Of a DNA stretch of 64,000 bases, positions 30,251 through 38,638 are shown one piece after another. The notes below the pieces were generated by a model. It was given only the letters and a program-made list of their open reading frames with translations. It was not told the origin of the DNA and did not search any database. The DNA is from Variovorax sp. Sphag1AA (GTDB lineage Bacteria > Pseudomonadota > Gammaproteobacteria > Burkholderiales > Burkholderiaceae_C), in assembly GCF_014192575.1 (NCBI RefSeq), contig NZ_JACHYC010000002.1:1042635-1106634 (forward strand), written 5' to 3'. Both the position numbers and the translations under genes were made by a program. Numbering within the stretch: the first letter of the stretch is position 1; each line of letters opens with the position of its first letter.

Positions 30251-30832
30251 CTACTCAGGAGCATCCCAGATGATGCCTTTCATAAACGAACTCGGAGCAG
30301 TGAGATATCCCACTTTTTGGATCAAAGCTATATCAACAGCCGAAACATTGAATCCCGGATTCTTCTCGGAAAAATAACGCACGTCGCGTGCCCTATTGAA
30401 ATCCTGGAGAGTAATCCGACCGCTATCATAGAAGAGACTTCCGATGTAGGTGACTCTGCCTCCTACCACTTCAAAGGTAAACAAAGGAGCACCCGTCGTC
30501 TGGAAATAGGGATTTGCCCCCCAAGGTATCAAATAATACTTTCCAGGGGGCAACGTGAGCGAGCGGACGCGGCCATAGGATTCTTTGAAATGTGATTCAA
30601 GAGGGTAAGAAAAGGAGATTATTACTTTGTCGTACCATTTTTTACTGATTCCGTTCACCAAACGAATGCTCACGGGAAAGGCTATGCTTGTGTTGACGCT
30701 GCCTGTAGAGAAAAGCACAATTCCTTTGTCTTCCGGTACTCTTTGGAGATTGGCGGCGACATCCTTTCCAACGGTCGTGCACCCGCAGAGCAATGCGGTC
30801 ACGAGGAATAGGGCGAGTCGAATTGATTTCAT
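30251..30832 (-). CDS. Putative lipoprotein, unknown function
   Basis: A 193-residue protein with a lipoprotein signal peptide: MKSIRLALFLVTALLCGC, cleavage before Cys18. The mature part is predicted beta-rich with several aromatic segments. I do not recognise a domain. It is lower in GC than the core genes. A hairpin with a minus-strand T-run at about 30099-30066 could end its transcript. It would be anchored to a membrane in the envelope. Confidence 0.72.
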   Translation of the reverse strand: MKSIRLALFLVTALLCGCTTVGKDVAANLQRVPEDKGIVLFSTGSVNTSIAFPVSIRLVNGISKKWYDKVIISFSYPLESHFKESYGRVRSLTLPPGKYYLIPWGANPYFQTTGAPLFTFEVVGGRVTYIGSLFYDSGRITLQDFNRARDVRYFSEKNPGFNVSAVDIALIQKVGYLTAPSSFMKGIIWDAPE

Positions 30833-30919
30833 TTTTCAGTTTGCATAGAAAAGTGACCAGTCGTGGCCGAATTGGATCGCCGCCGATTGACCGGTTCTGG
30901 CGCGCGTTTCCGCCGAAAC

Positions 30920-31265
30920 CTACTGCCGATATTTTTTCGGGATGGGGTGCATCCGGCAGTCGAACGGCCCGTCTGCTCCACTTCCGCGAATGCGCGTTTC
31001 AAAGAACTGCCGTTTCGAGCGGGCCGCTTGGAGGCCTTGCACTGTTGCAGCGTCGATTTCGCAGTAGTGGTAGGGTCGTCCTGAGCTGAATGACCATGTA
31101 GCGCTGAGCTTTGTCATAGCAAATGCGCGACATGTCGCTGCCCTCCTTGACGTCGGTGCATGCAAAGGCGTCGAGCGGAACGCTTCCGTGATATTTGACT
31201 TGAACGATTTCTGCTGTCGCGAGTTGGCATATCCAGAATAGCGCCGAGAAGATAGTGATTCGCAA
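30920..31265 (-). pseudogene. KTSC-domain protein, frameshifted
   Basis: The first half (start TTG 31265, after GGAGGT) gives a signal peptide MRITIFSALFWICQLATA and then AEIVQVKYHGSVPLDAFAC...ICYDKAQRYMVIQL, the beginning of a KTSC-type domain. The frame then runs off. The rest of the domain, YHYCEIDAATVQGL, continues in another frame to a stop at 30920. Two bases are missing (or one gained) near 31080-31090. KTSC domains are small modules of unknown function, often exported in proteobacteria. Either the gene is dead or the sequence has an error there. Confidence 0.65.
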
Positions 31266-31282
31266 ACCCACCTCCAATGCAG

Positions 31283-31663
31283 TTAACACCGTGGCCGCGA
31301 GCAATCACTCGCGATGCGATACAGCATCACGCTCGAGCCTCTCCACGTCACGGGATAGATGCTCGCGCCTTTCGCGCCTTCTTCGTTGTGGCGTTGAAGA
31401 ATCGAAGCAGCATCCGGTGGTGAGACGTCTGGCAGCTTGTAATAGAAGAACGTCGCATCTCGTGAAACGTCCTTCGCATAGACTCTTTTGCTGCCCTCGT
31501 TGTCGAGAGGCATCTGAAGTATTTGGACGAAACCGAGCGCCCCTTGGGCATTCAGCTCGTCGATGTAGCCTTGCAGCCTCAATTCAACTGGTAAGAGAAA
31601 TTTGTCCAAGTGAAACGCCCGGTGCGGCCGCATCAAAGCTGGCGGAGAGCGTAGAGGGGTCAT
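31283..31663 (-). CDS. Hypothetical protein, paralogous to the next lipoprotein's C-terminus
   Basis: A 126-residue frame without signal peptide. Its segments YIDELNAQGALGFVQI and ILQRHNEEGAKGASIYPVTW repeat the same (N/G)xxGAxG(F/A) pattern as FVARMNAAGVNGFCSVI and IYNKMGATGALAYTALPVT in the lipoprotein at 31684-32724, and both chains end in a Tyr-Arg...Asp-Cys motif. It thus looks like the C-terminal part of a duplicated sister gene that lost its export signal. An in-frame TAA immediately precedes the ATG. Expression is doubtful. Confidence 0.45.
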   Translation of the reverse strand: MTPLRSPPALMRPHRAFHLDKFLLPVELRLQGYIDELNAQGALGFVQILQMPLDNEGSKRVYAKDVSRDATFFYYKLPDVSPPDAASILQRHNEEGAKGASIYPVTWRGSSVMLYRIASDCSRPRC

Positions 31664-31683
31664 TTAACGGCGACTTAAAAGAA

Positions 31684-32724
31684 TTACCACCCGCAAAACC
31701 AACGGCGGGGGCAATCGAAGGTCCGGCGATAAACTGCCTTCTTTGTCACCGGCAGAGCCGTGTAGGCCAGAGCTCCCGTTGCACCCATTTTGTTGTAGAT
31801 TGCAACGCGCTCCTCTGGAGTCATGGTCTCTGGCTGATCCACAACTTCATACGTGTAGCGGGCATTCTGGGTAATGTCGCGAACGTAGTAACCATTGAAA
31901 AGCGGCTTAAAGCCCGCAGCGCCGTATGCGCTTATTTTCTGAAAATACTCGTCGTCGCCTACAGGATGATCTGTAGCCCACTCCGTAAAATCACAGGATG
32001 CAGGGTTCGCCTCGACCCTTCTTCTGAGCTTCAAGGTGTACCCATTCATATCGATGACAGAACAAAACCCGTTCACGCCGGCCGCATTCATCCGCGCCAC
32101 AAATTGGTCTAGCGGCTGAATATCTACCAAAGTGGTCTCGTACACGAATGTCTCACTAACAACGGGCCTTCTGAACACTACCGGCCCGGTTCCGTCGAAT
32201 GCGGCAGAAACTATTTCCGTTTGACTGTCGATGCTGTTCATCTCAGTTCTGGAACCAAGCCAGTAGGTGTAGGCAACCCCGGGGTCGGCCTTAACGTATA
32301 TCGGGCTTTGTAGCGGTAGGTATTCATAGCCAATTAATTCTGGCGTCGCTAAGGCAGCCAAGACCTTTCGGGCCACGTCGGGATCGAAGTAATTTGCAAG
32401 CGGCCCGATCTTGAATGAGTACCTAGTGAACGCCCCTGGGCCCGGATTTGAACCCGGCCCTACGGATTCAGTTGGCGTCGTGCTACCTGATGGACCACCG
32501 CCTGAAGAGGCGGTTGAATCGGTTGTAAGGCTTGATTGCGCACCATTCGAAGCGGCACTTGTCTGGCCCTGACTGGCGGCACTGGATGGCGCCGAAACAG
32601 GCACTCCCCCGCCGCCACCACCGCAGGCAGTCAATATCAAGGCTGCCGCGCAACTCGCGAGCGCCCCACGGACAGGCGCATGACTTGTCCCGTCCAACGG
32701 GGACGACAACTCTCCTCTTTCCAT
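31684..32724 (-). CDS. Putative lipoprotein with degenerate internal repeats
   Basis: A 346-residue protein with a lipobox LTAC followed by a run of six glycines and a Ser/Thr/Gly-rich linker (about 35-95), a common outer-membrane lipoprotein layout. The rest has three to four degenerate repeats of about 65-75 residues with the pattern aliphatic-xx-(N/S)xxGAxGF and a later aromatic Tyr-x-Tyr strand. I do not recognise the family. The start is uncertain because no ideal ribosome site precedes the ATG. GC is lower than in the core genes. Confidence 0.65.
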   Translation of the reverse strand: MERGELSSPLDGTSHAPVRGALASCAAALILTACGGGGGGVPVSAPSSAASQGQTSAASNGAQSSLTTDSTASSGGGPSGSTTPTESVGPGSNPGPGAFTRYSFKIGPLANYFDPDVARKVLAALATPELIGYEYLPLQSPIYVKADPGVAYTYWLGSRTEMNSIDSQTEIVSAAFDGTGPVVFRRPVVSETFVYETTLVDIQPLDQFVARMNAAGVNGFCSVIDMNGYTLKLRRRVEANPASCDFTEWATDHPVGDDEYFQKISAYGAAGFKPLFNGYYVRDITQNARYTYEVVDQPETMTPEERVAIYNKMGATGALAYTALPVTKKAVYRRTFDCPRRWFCGW

Positions 32725-32821
32725 CTCCGACCCTCATCCATTATTAGTTACAAAAAATGTAACACTGAAGTGGTCAGTCGAGGGTCAGTTTGGCAATGAA
32801 TATGCCTAGGAAGAACACCAA

Positions 32822-33340
32822 TCAGGCGGCCCGCGCGGCGAGCAGGTCGACGTACGCGATATCGACCAATTGCGATGCGTTGATGTCGAGGTGCTTCATG
32901 ATCTTCTCGGCCTCCCTGACACCAACATCGAGCGAGTCGTCATCGGCTAAGACCACCTCCAGTTCGACAAAGTCACCGAGGCCTTCAACCTTATCGAGAT
33001 GAATTCTGGTCCGGCCCGCGATGAAGAGCCTACGTTGCTTCACAACGCGACCCGACACCCCATATGCCAGCGACAACGATTCGCGCAGAGTGCCCGGCTC
33101 GGCGGTCACCGACCGCACATAAAAGGATTCCTTCGGCCCGGCTTGATTTGCGCGCCGATAGAAGATGAGCTCGCCCTTGTCTGGCGAGAACTGCCGCAAC
33201 TTGAGGCGTCCTGCGTCGCAGTGAAAGAAGGTGTCGTCCTGGCTGATTTCCGTGGGGCCTTGATCCGCAATGGCCGCGGCCAGCGAAGCAAGCGCTTCGA
33301 TGTCAGGAATCCTGGCTTTGATTTCGATGTTTCGAGCCAT
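32822..33340 (-). CDS. CYTH-domain protein (class IV adenylate cyclase-like)
   Basis: A 172-residue CYTH-fold protein starting MARNIEIKARI, the family's N-terminal metal-binding motif, followed by paired basic strands (LKLRQF, RLFIAGRTRIHLDKVEGLG) that line the triphosphate tunnel and an acidic FVELEVVL strand. CYTH enzymes act on nucleotides, thiamine triphosphate or inorganic triphosphate. The IEIKAR start is closest to the CyaB/class IV cyclase branch, but the substrate cannot be told from sequence alone. It stands alone, just outside the accessory patch. Confidence 0.8.
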   Translation of the reverse strand: MARNIEIKARIPDIEALASLAAAIADQGPTEISQDDTFFHCDAGRLKLRQFSPDKGELIFYRRANQAGPKESFYVRSVTAEPGTLRESLSLAYGVSGRVVKQRRLFIAGRTRIHLDKVEGLGDFVELEVVLADDDSLDVGVREAEKIMKHLDINASQLVDIAYVDLLAARAA

Positions 33341-33403
33341 CAGGCGAACGCTGGCAGTTGTCGATGCGGGATGCTAGCGGGCCGGTCCTAGAAGACTCTC
33401 TCT

Positions 33404-34183
33404 TCAATCGAACGCAATGGCCGCGCCGAGCTGCTTCCTCGTCTCCTGGATCGCATCAAGGTGTGCATCCTCAAACGCCTTCATCGTCATCCGCTCGGCC
33501 CGCACCGACAGGCTCAACGCGGCGACCGCCTTGCCGGAAGCGTTCGGAATGGGCACCGCGATCGAGCGGACGCCTAGCTCCAACTCTTCATCGCATTCGG
33601 CCCAACCAGTGGAGCGGCAGCGCGCCACGCTCTCTGCCGCAGATGCGATGTCCGGCACGGTCCGCGGCGTCCACTGCTCATACGAAGCGTTGGCGAGGTA
33701 GCTCATGACCTCCTCCTGCGGGAGCGTCGACAAGATCGCGCGGCCAATGGAAGAGCAGTAAATCGGCAAGCGGGAGCCGATGGCAAGGCCGGTGGAAAGC
33801 GTGCGCCTTCCGGTGGACCGGGCAATGATCAGCACTTCGTTGTCGAGGAGTATTCCCAACGAGGCCGACTGGCGGGTGCGCTCGGCCAGCGCATCCAGTA
33901 TGGGCTGCGCCAGTTGTGGTGCAGGCCGCGACACGAGGTATGGCCTTGCCAGCAGCAGCGTGCGGGGCGACACCCAGAATCGCTTGCCGTCGCTGTGCAG
34001 GTAGTCGAGCGCCTCCAGCGTCATGAGAAACCGCCGCGCCGTCGCCGGGGAATAGCCCGTGAGGCGGGCCACTTCGGCCAGGGTCAGCTTGGAGTGCTTG
34101 CGTTCAAAGCACAGCAAGACCTTCAGGCCCTTGTCCAGGGAAGCAACGAAGTCTCGGGAGTGCAATCGGTGCTCGTCTGACAT
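33404..34183 (-). CDS. IclR-family transcriptional regulator
   Basis: A 259-residue regulator with an N-terminal winged helix (about 15-70; LTLAEVARLTGYSPATARRFL) and a C-terminal IclR effector domain. It is closest in style to the PcaU/PcaR/PobR branch, which senses aromatic acids. The ATG at 34183 is preferred to an in-frame TTG at 34201. It is divergent from a Bug-type binding protein and an FAD monooxygenase, its likely targets, across a region with two palindromes. Confidence 0.9.
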   Translation of the reverse strand: MSDEHRLHSRDFVASLDKGLKVLLCFERKHSKLTLAEVARLTGYSPATARRFLMTLEALDYLHSDGKRFWVSPRTLLLARPYLVSRPAPQLAQPILDALAERTRQSASLGILLDNEVLIIARSTGRRTLSTGLAIGSRLPIYCSSIGRAILSTLPQEEVMSYLANASYEQWTPRTVPDIASAAESVARCRSTGWAECDEELELGVRSIAVPIPNASGKAVAALSLSVRAERMTMKAFEDAHLDAIQETRKQLGAAIAFD

Positions 34184-34248
34184 CGGCCGATTATTGCGCA
34201 ATGCGAAGTATTGTGTTGCCTCAAGACTTGTTCATCTTCAAAATTCGC

Positions 34249-34301
34249 GGATTCGATTCACATTGGATTGAATCCGAATGACGAAAAGAATTCGCTTTTC
34301 G
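34249..34301. promoter_or_regulatory. Candidate IclR operators (two palindromes)
   Basis: Within the 143-bp divergent region are GGATTC...GAATCC (34249-34254 and 34270-34275) and CGAAAAG...CTTTTCG (34282-34288 and 34295-34301, spacer AATTCG). Both are symmetrical and AT-rich, as IclR-family sites tend to be, and lie close to the start of the binding-protein gene. Confidence 0.5.
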
Positions 34302-34326
34302 ACCAACGTTTTTGAATATCTGAACA

Positions 34327-35295
34327 ATGATGATGAAGAGACGAGAAATTCTGGGCCTTGCAGGTTTGTTGGCCACTCCGCTTGTTTCATTTGCGAATGA
34401 TTACCCGCGGATGACGATCAATCTGGTGACGCCTCTTGCTTCGGGCGACGCTGCCGATACGGCCGCGCGGCTAATGGCGCAGGAATTGTCGAAATTGCTG
34501 GGGCAGGCGGTTGTGGTCGTGAATCGACCGGGAGCGGGCGGATCGCTGGGCACGCAATCCGTCATTCACGCGCCGAAGGACGGCTACACGATGCTGTATG
34601 CGCAAAACAGCCCGTTGACGATCCGGCGTGTGACTGATCCTGACAGCGCCAACTACGACCCATTGAAAGACCTGACTCCACTGGCATTGGCGACGAGGAG
34701 CCCGTCTGTACTGGTGGTACGCAAGGACGCTCCGTTCAAGACCTTTCAGGAGATGGTGGAGTACGCGCGCAAGAACCCCGGCGCGGTTCGTATCGGAAAT
34801 GCGGGGCCCGGCTCCGTGGGCGACGTCAGCGTGCAGTTGATCAGCGCCGCCACGGACAGCCAGATGATTTCGGTGAGCTACAAGGGCGCTGCCCCGGCCA
34901 TCACCGATCTGCTCGGCGGCCACATCGACGCCGTCATTCTTGCGCTGGGCGCCGTGAGCGCGCATATGCGCAGCGGTTCATTGCGCGGCTTGGCTATTTC
35001 TTCGAAATTTCCGGAATTTCCCGATATTCCGACGTTGGGGCAGCTGGGATTCAAGCAGGAAATTCAAGGGGTGTGGTTCGGTTTGTTCATGCCGGCGGGT
35101 GTTCCGAAAAACGTGGTGGATACCGTATTGCCGGCGTTGGAAAAAGTGGTTCGCAATCCGGATATTGCGGCGAAGCTTCAGCCGATGGGAATCATGCAGG
35201 AATGGAACCCTGCCGCAAAATTGGCGGAAGAAATTTCCAGCGAATACAGCTCCGTCAAAAAAGTGCTCGCATCTGCAGAAAAGAAGAAGTCTTAA
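34327..35295 (+). CDS. Bug-family tripartite tricarboxylate transporter binding protein
   Basis: A 322-residue periplasmic protein of the Bug (TctC) family. The N-terminus MMMKRREILGLAGLLATPLVSFA has twin arginines and looks like a Tat or Tat-like signal. Typical segments are VVNRPGAGGSLG, YKGAAPAITDLLGG and GVPKNVVD. Bug proteins bind carboxylates; membrane subunits are usually encoded elsewhere, as here. It is followed 11 bp later by the monooxygenase gene, so the ligand may be the aromatic acid that enzyme uses. Confidence 0.92.
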   Translation: MMMKRREILGLAGLLATPLVSFANDYPRMTINLVTPLASGDAADTAARLMAQELSKLLGQAVVVVNRPGAGGSLGTQSVIHAPKDGYTMLYAQNSPLTIRRVTDPDSANYDPLKDLTPLALATRSPSVLVVRKDAPFKTFQEMVEYARKNPGAVRIGNAGPGSVGDVSVQLISAATDSQMISVSYKGAAPAITDLLGGHIDAVILALGAVSAHMRSGSLRGLAISSKFPEFPDIPTLGQLGFKQEIQGVWFGLFMPAGVPKNVVDTVLPALEKVVRNPDIAAKLQPMGIMQEWNPAAKLAEEISSEYSSVKKVLASAEKKKS

Positions 35296-35306
35296 AGGAA
35301 ATTTTC

Positions 35307-36482
35307 ATGGCACAGAATATTCATGTGGCAATCGTGGGAGGCGGCATCGGCGGTCTGGCTGCGGCCAATGCCTTGTTGCATCGCGGTATCAGCGTGGCGG
35401 TCTACGAGCAGGCGGGCGCACTGGGAGAAGTCGGCGCAGGCGTCTTCATCTATCCCAACAGCTTGAGGCAGCTCGAGCGAATTGGCTTGGGCGACGCTTT
35501 GGCCCGAGTGGGCGCAAAAGTCGGTAGCGGCTCGGAGTACTGCCGCATGGACGGTTCGGTCGTCGGCAAGATCCTGACCACCGACTCCAGCGGCTGGAAC
35601 GGGATGTACGGCATGCATCGCGCCGATCTGTTGAATGCGCTTGCGGATGCACTGCCAGCCTCGTCGATCCACACCGGCCACCGCTGCGTCGGGTTCAGTC
35701 AAGACGAAAACGGCGCCCGCCTGACATTCGAGAACGGCAATGTGGCCGAGGCCGATGTCGTGGTCGCCGCGGATGGCATCAACTCCGTCCTGCAAAGGTA
35801 TGTCGTGGAGCCGTCGGCGCCCGAGTACTCCGGTTTTCGCGCCTATCGCGGATTGATCTCGGCAGACAAGGTGCCGCAATGGAAGCGCGAAGCGCATCAG
35901 GTCTGGATGGGCGACGGCAAGCATTTCATGGTGTTCCCGGTCCGGCGCGGCGAGTTGCTGAATTACGTGGGCTTCGTTCCCACGAACAACGAGACGGTGG
36001 AGTCATGGTCGGCGATCGGGGACCGGGACGAACTGGCAGCGTCTTTCGCCGGCTGGGATCCGCGAGTTACCGGACTGCTGGACAAGGTTGAAAGCTGCTT
36101 CTGGTGGGGCCTCTATGACCGCAAGCCGCTCGCGAAATGGACGAATGGCCGACTGACGCTGCTCGGCGATGCCGCACACCCCATGCTCCCGCATCTGGGT
36201 CAGGGCGCCAATCAAGCGATCGAAGACGGAACGGCGCTTGCCGTGCTCTTGCAGCAATGCGGCACGAGCGGTGATATCAGCGAGGCGCTGCAGAAATACG
36301 AAGCCTTCAGGCACCCGCGGACTTCGCTCGTGCAGTCCGAAGCCCGGAAGAACGGTCTGCGCTATGACTCCAAATACAAGGATCTGGCGCAGCGCGACAA
36401 AGAAATCGCCAACTCCGCGGTGTTTCGCAAGTCGCTCTACGACTACGACATCGAGAAAGAGGCAATCGATCTTCACGTTTAG
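35307..36482 (+). CDS. FAD-dependent monooxygenase (salicylate hydroxylase-like)
   Basis: A 391-residue group A flavoprotein hydroxylase. It has the FAD motif VGGGIGGLAAANALL (residues 9-23), a VVVAADGINS DG motif and the second FAD motif GDAAHPMLPHLGQGANQAIED. It would use NAD(P)H and O2 to hydroxylate an aromatic ring, in the style of salicylate or 6-hydroxynicotinate monooxygenases. AAGGAA lies seven bases upstream of the ATG at 35307. Under the neighbouring IclR regulator with a Bug importer component it forms a small catabolic unit; the ring-cleavage genes are not here. Confidence 0.88.
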   Translation: MAQNIHVAIVGGGIGGLAAANALLHRGISVAVYEQAGALGEVGAGVFIYPNSLRQLERIGLGDALARVGAKVGSGSEYCRMDGSVVGKILTTDSSGWNGMYGMHRADLLNALADALPASSIHTGHRCVGFSQDENGARLTFENGNVAEADVVVAADGINSVLQRYVVEPSAPEYSGFRAYRGLISADKVPQWKREAHQVWMGDGKHFMVFPVRRGELLNYVGFVPTNNETVESWSAIGDRDELAASFAGWDPRVTGLLDKVESCFWWGLYDRKPLAKWTNGRLTLLGDAAHPMLPHLGQGANQAIEDGTALAVLLQQCGTSGDISEALQKYEAFRHPRTSLVQSEARKNGLRYDSKYKDLAQRDKEIANSAVFRKSLYDYDIEKEAIDLHV

Positions 36483-36547
36483 GCAGCAGTTGCCGGGTTG
36501 GGGCGAATCGGTCAGGATTCCGCTTTGCCCACAACCTGCACAGCGCA

Positions 36548-36955
36548 ATGAAACTGACCGTAGAAACCACCGTTTCCGCACCCATCGCCGAAGTCTGGCG
36601 CGCTTACACCACCCCTGAAGACATCAAGCAGTGGAATGCTGCGTCGGACGATTGGCACACCACGGCGGCCAGCGTGGATTTGCGCGAAGGCGGTGCCTTC
36701 TCGTCGCGCATGGAGGCCAAGGACGGCAGCATGGGCTTCGACTTCGCCGGGACCTACACGAAGATCGTGCCGCAGTCGCTGATCGAGTATTCCTTCGGCG
36801 ACCGCACGGCGCAGGTCGAGTTCACCGACGGCCCGAATGGCGTCAAGGTGCGCGTGACGTTCGATGCAGAGACGACGTTCCCGGTTGAACAGCAGCAGCA
36901 AGGCTGGCAGGCGATCCTGCAGAACTTTGCGCGGCATGTGGAGGCGCGGCGCTAA
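36548..36955 (+). CDS. SRPBCC (AHSA1-like) family protein
   Basis: A 135-residue START-like protein beginning MKLTVETTVSAPIAEVWRAYTTPEDIKQWN, the usual AHSA1/SRPBCC opening, and ending with a long helix (GWQAILQNFARHVEA). Such proteins bind hydrophobic ligands in a beta-helix grip cavity; no ligand can be named. It starts 65 bp after the monooxygenase gene. Its last 113 bp overlap the end of the convergent membrane-protein gene. Confidence 0.87.
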   Translation: MKLTVETTVSAPIAEVWRAYTTPEDIKQWNAASDDWHTTAASVDLREGGAFSSRMEAKDGSMGFDFAGTYTKIVPQSLIEYSFGDRTAQVEFTDGPNGVKVRVTFDAETTFPVEQQQQGWQAILQNFARHVEARR

Positions 36956-38153
36956 CGGCCGGCGCGACCAGCAAGCCCCGAGCGGCCTGCCTCACATCAG
37001 GTGAGGAGAAGCGAAACGCGGCTCTGTCCAGGAGGTAGTGGATGAAGCCCGTCGCAAAGCCCAAGGCCAGCAACACAGGCACGAAGGGCGACGAACGCAG
37101 CCACCATGCAGCCTGCCCGAAGATGCGGTCGGCATACACGTAGTCGTCGCTCACGGCCTCCACTTCCAGCAGTGGCAGCAGAAGGACGGAGGCGGTGGCA
37201 AGCACGAGCAGAACGGCCCAGCCGTGTCGATTGATGGGGGCCAGCAGGCGCTGCCCACGCGTGGTCGCGGCCTGGTCGCCGCCCGAGGCCGCAAGCGAGG
37301 TGAGGCCCATCGCGGCACTCCAGTGCTGCACGCTCCACAGCACGATGAATAGGAATGGATCGCGTGCGATGAAGGCCACGAGCACCATCGCCGTCAGGCT
37401 GAGGACATAGCCGATGCGCGGAAGCGAAGGGCGCCCCGAGCGAAGCTCCACCCCGAGCACGAGGCCCGTCAGGATCACCACGAGAGCGATGCCGCCATCG
37501 TGCAGTGTGCGCGCCAGCAAGTCCGACGCGAATTCGCCGAGCCACGGATCGATCCAGCGCTCCTGGAAGGCAATGGATCCCGTCAAGGCCTGGGCGACCA
37601 CTACGAAGCCACCACCGACGATGAGCGCGAACCACCGGTCGAGCCGTCGCGCGTTCGGCGATGCCGCGCGTCCCGCCCGTCCGCGGTAGAGGCTGAGCAG
37701 GCCGAAGTGCTGGGCAGCGTAGTGGTGACTGACCAGCAGGAAGTCCAGCACCACCAACCAGAGGACGCGCTCCTCCAGCGGCATCGGAAGCACGCTCTCG
37801 GGCGCCAGCATCACCGCGAAGCACGCCACTGCGATGAGCACCGGAGCCACGACAAAGCGAAGCCGCTGCCGGGCGAGGAGGGGACGGTAGCCCGGCGTCG
37901 CGTAGGCAAGCCAGGCGGAGGACACACGGTGACCGAACCACAGCGGCACGGCGAGGACGAAGAACAGGCTATCGACAGGGCTGCTGCGTGCGTCCTCGTG
38001 TCCCTGCGCGAGCAGCAGTATCAGGGGCACCAGCCACAGTGGGTTCAGGATCCAGACGAGATCCCACGCTGGGTTCTTGATGCACCGCGTCGAGAGCGCG
38101 GGCGGTGCTTCTGTCCGAAGAGTCGGGCTCGCATCGGGCATATGAACCCCCAT
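36843..38153 (-). CDS. Polytopic membrane protein of unknown function
   Basis: A protein of about 436 residues with roughly nine to ten hydrophobic segments. Conserved-looking polar motifs inside it include FGHR (73-76), SHHYAAQHFG (142-151) and HYLLDRAAFRFS near the C-terminus, reminiscent of membrane enzymes that bind metal by histidine. I do not recognise a named family. Starts are possible at 38153 or 38141 (MPDASPTL). The last ~50 residues are low in hydrophobicity and partly overlap the opposite-strand SRPBCC gene. Confidence 0.7.
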   Translation of the reverse strand: MGVHMPDASPTLRTEAPPALSTRCIKNPAWDLVWILNPLWLVPLILLLAQGHEDARSSPVDSLFFVLAVPLWFGHRVSSAWLAYATPGYRPLLARQRLRFVVAPVLIAVACFAVMLAPESVLPMPLEERVLWLVVLDFLLVSHHYAAQHFGLLSLYRGRAGRAASPNARRLDRWFALIVGGGFVVVAQALTGSIAFQERWIDPWLGEFASDLLARTLHDGGIALVVILTGLVLGVELRSGRPSLPRIGYVLSLTAMVLVAFIARDPFLFIVLWSVQHWSAAMGLTSLAASGGDQAATTRGQRLLAPINRHGWAVLLVLATASVLLLPLLEVEAVSDDYVYADRIFGQAAWWLRSSPFVPVLLALGFATGFIHYLLDRAAFRFSSPDVRQAARGLLVAPAVSAAPPHAAQSSAGSPASLAAAVQPGTSSLHRTSRAP

Positions 38154-38193
38154 GTTGGAGTTGCAACCGCCGGCAGCATACGCCCGCATGCGC

Positions 38194-38607
38194 CTAGAGG
38201 TCGGCCAGCATCCCCGTCGAGGTCGCCTCGGCCGCCAGCTTGCCTTGCGCGTTGTAAAGCGACGCCTCAAGGAACGCGACCCGCTTGCCGCGCCGGATGA
38301 CGCGCGCTTCGGTGCGCCCCTCGCCCGGCCCGACCTTCTCGTAGAAGCTGACCTTGATCTCGAGGCTGAAGACGGTCTGCTTGTGACCGGACTCGTGCAT
38401 GACCGCATGCGCCATCGCGGCATCCAGCCACGCGGTGATGAAGCCGCCTTGCGCGATCGTCCCGTTGGTGTGGCAGTACTCGCGCCTCACCGTGAAGGCG
38501 GCGCTGAGCAGCTTGCGCTCGGGGTCCCAGCCGGTCACATGGAAATTGCCCATCGATTCGCTCAGCGCCTTGCCGGAGCGGATGCGTTCGTCGAGGTCGT
38601 CGTTCAT
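38194..38607 (-). CDS. PaaI-type hotdog-fold thioesterase
   Basis: A 137-residue hotdog-fold protein with the thioesterase signature HTNGTIAQGGFITAWLDAAMAHAV (about 46-69). Proteins of this family hydrolyse acyl- or phenylacetyl-type CoA esters. The ATG at 38607 is chosen because the hotdog fold starts there; the frame is open upstream. It lies 31 bp downstream of the HD-hydrolase gene and may share its transcript. Confidence 0.85.
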   Translation of the reverse strand: MNDDLDERIRSGKALSESMGNFHVTGWDPERKLLSAAFTVRREYCHTNGTIAQGGFITAWLDAAMAHAVMHESGHKQTVFSLEIKVSFYEKVGPGEGRTEARVIRRGKRVAFLEASLYNAQGKLAAEATSTGMLADL

Positions 38608-38638
38608 GGAGGTTGCTCGTTGTTGGATGTGCAGCAGG

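Noticed and set aside
32438..32460. T-arm-like sequence (GGGTTCAAATCC on the minus strand) suggesting a tRNA gene
   Set aside because: It lies inside the coding frame of the repeat lipoprotein (GPGSNPGPG), and no acceptor stem, plausible anticodon arm or CCA end could be built around it.
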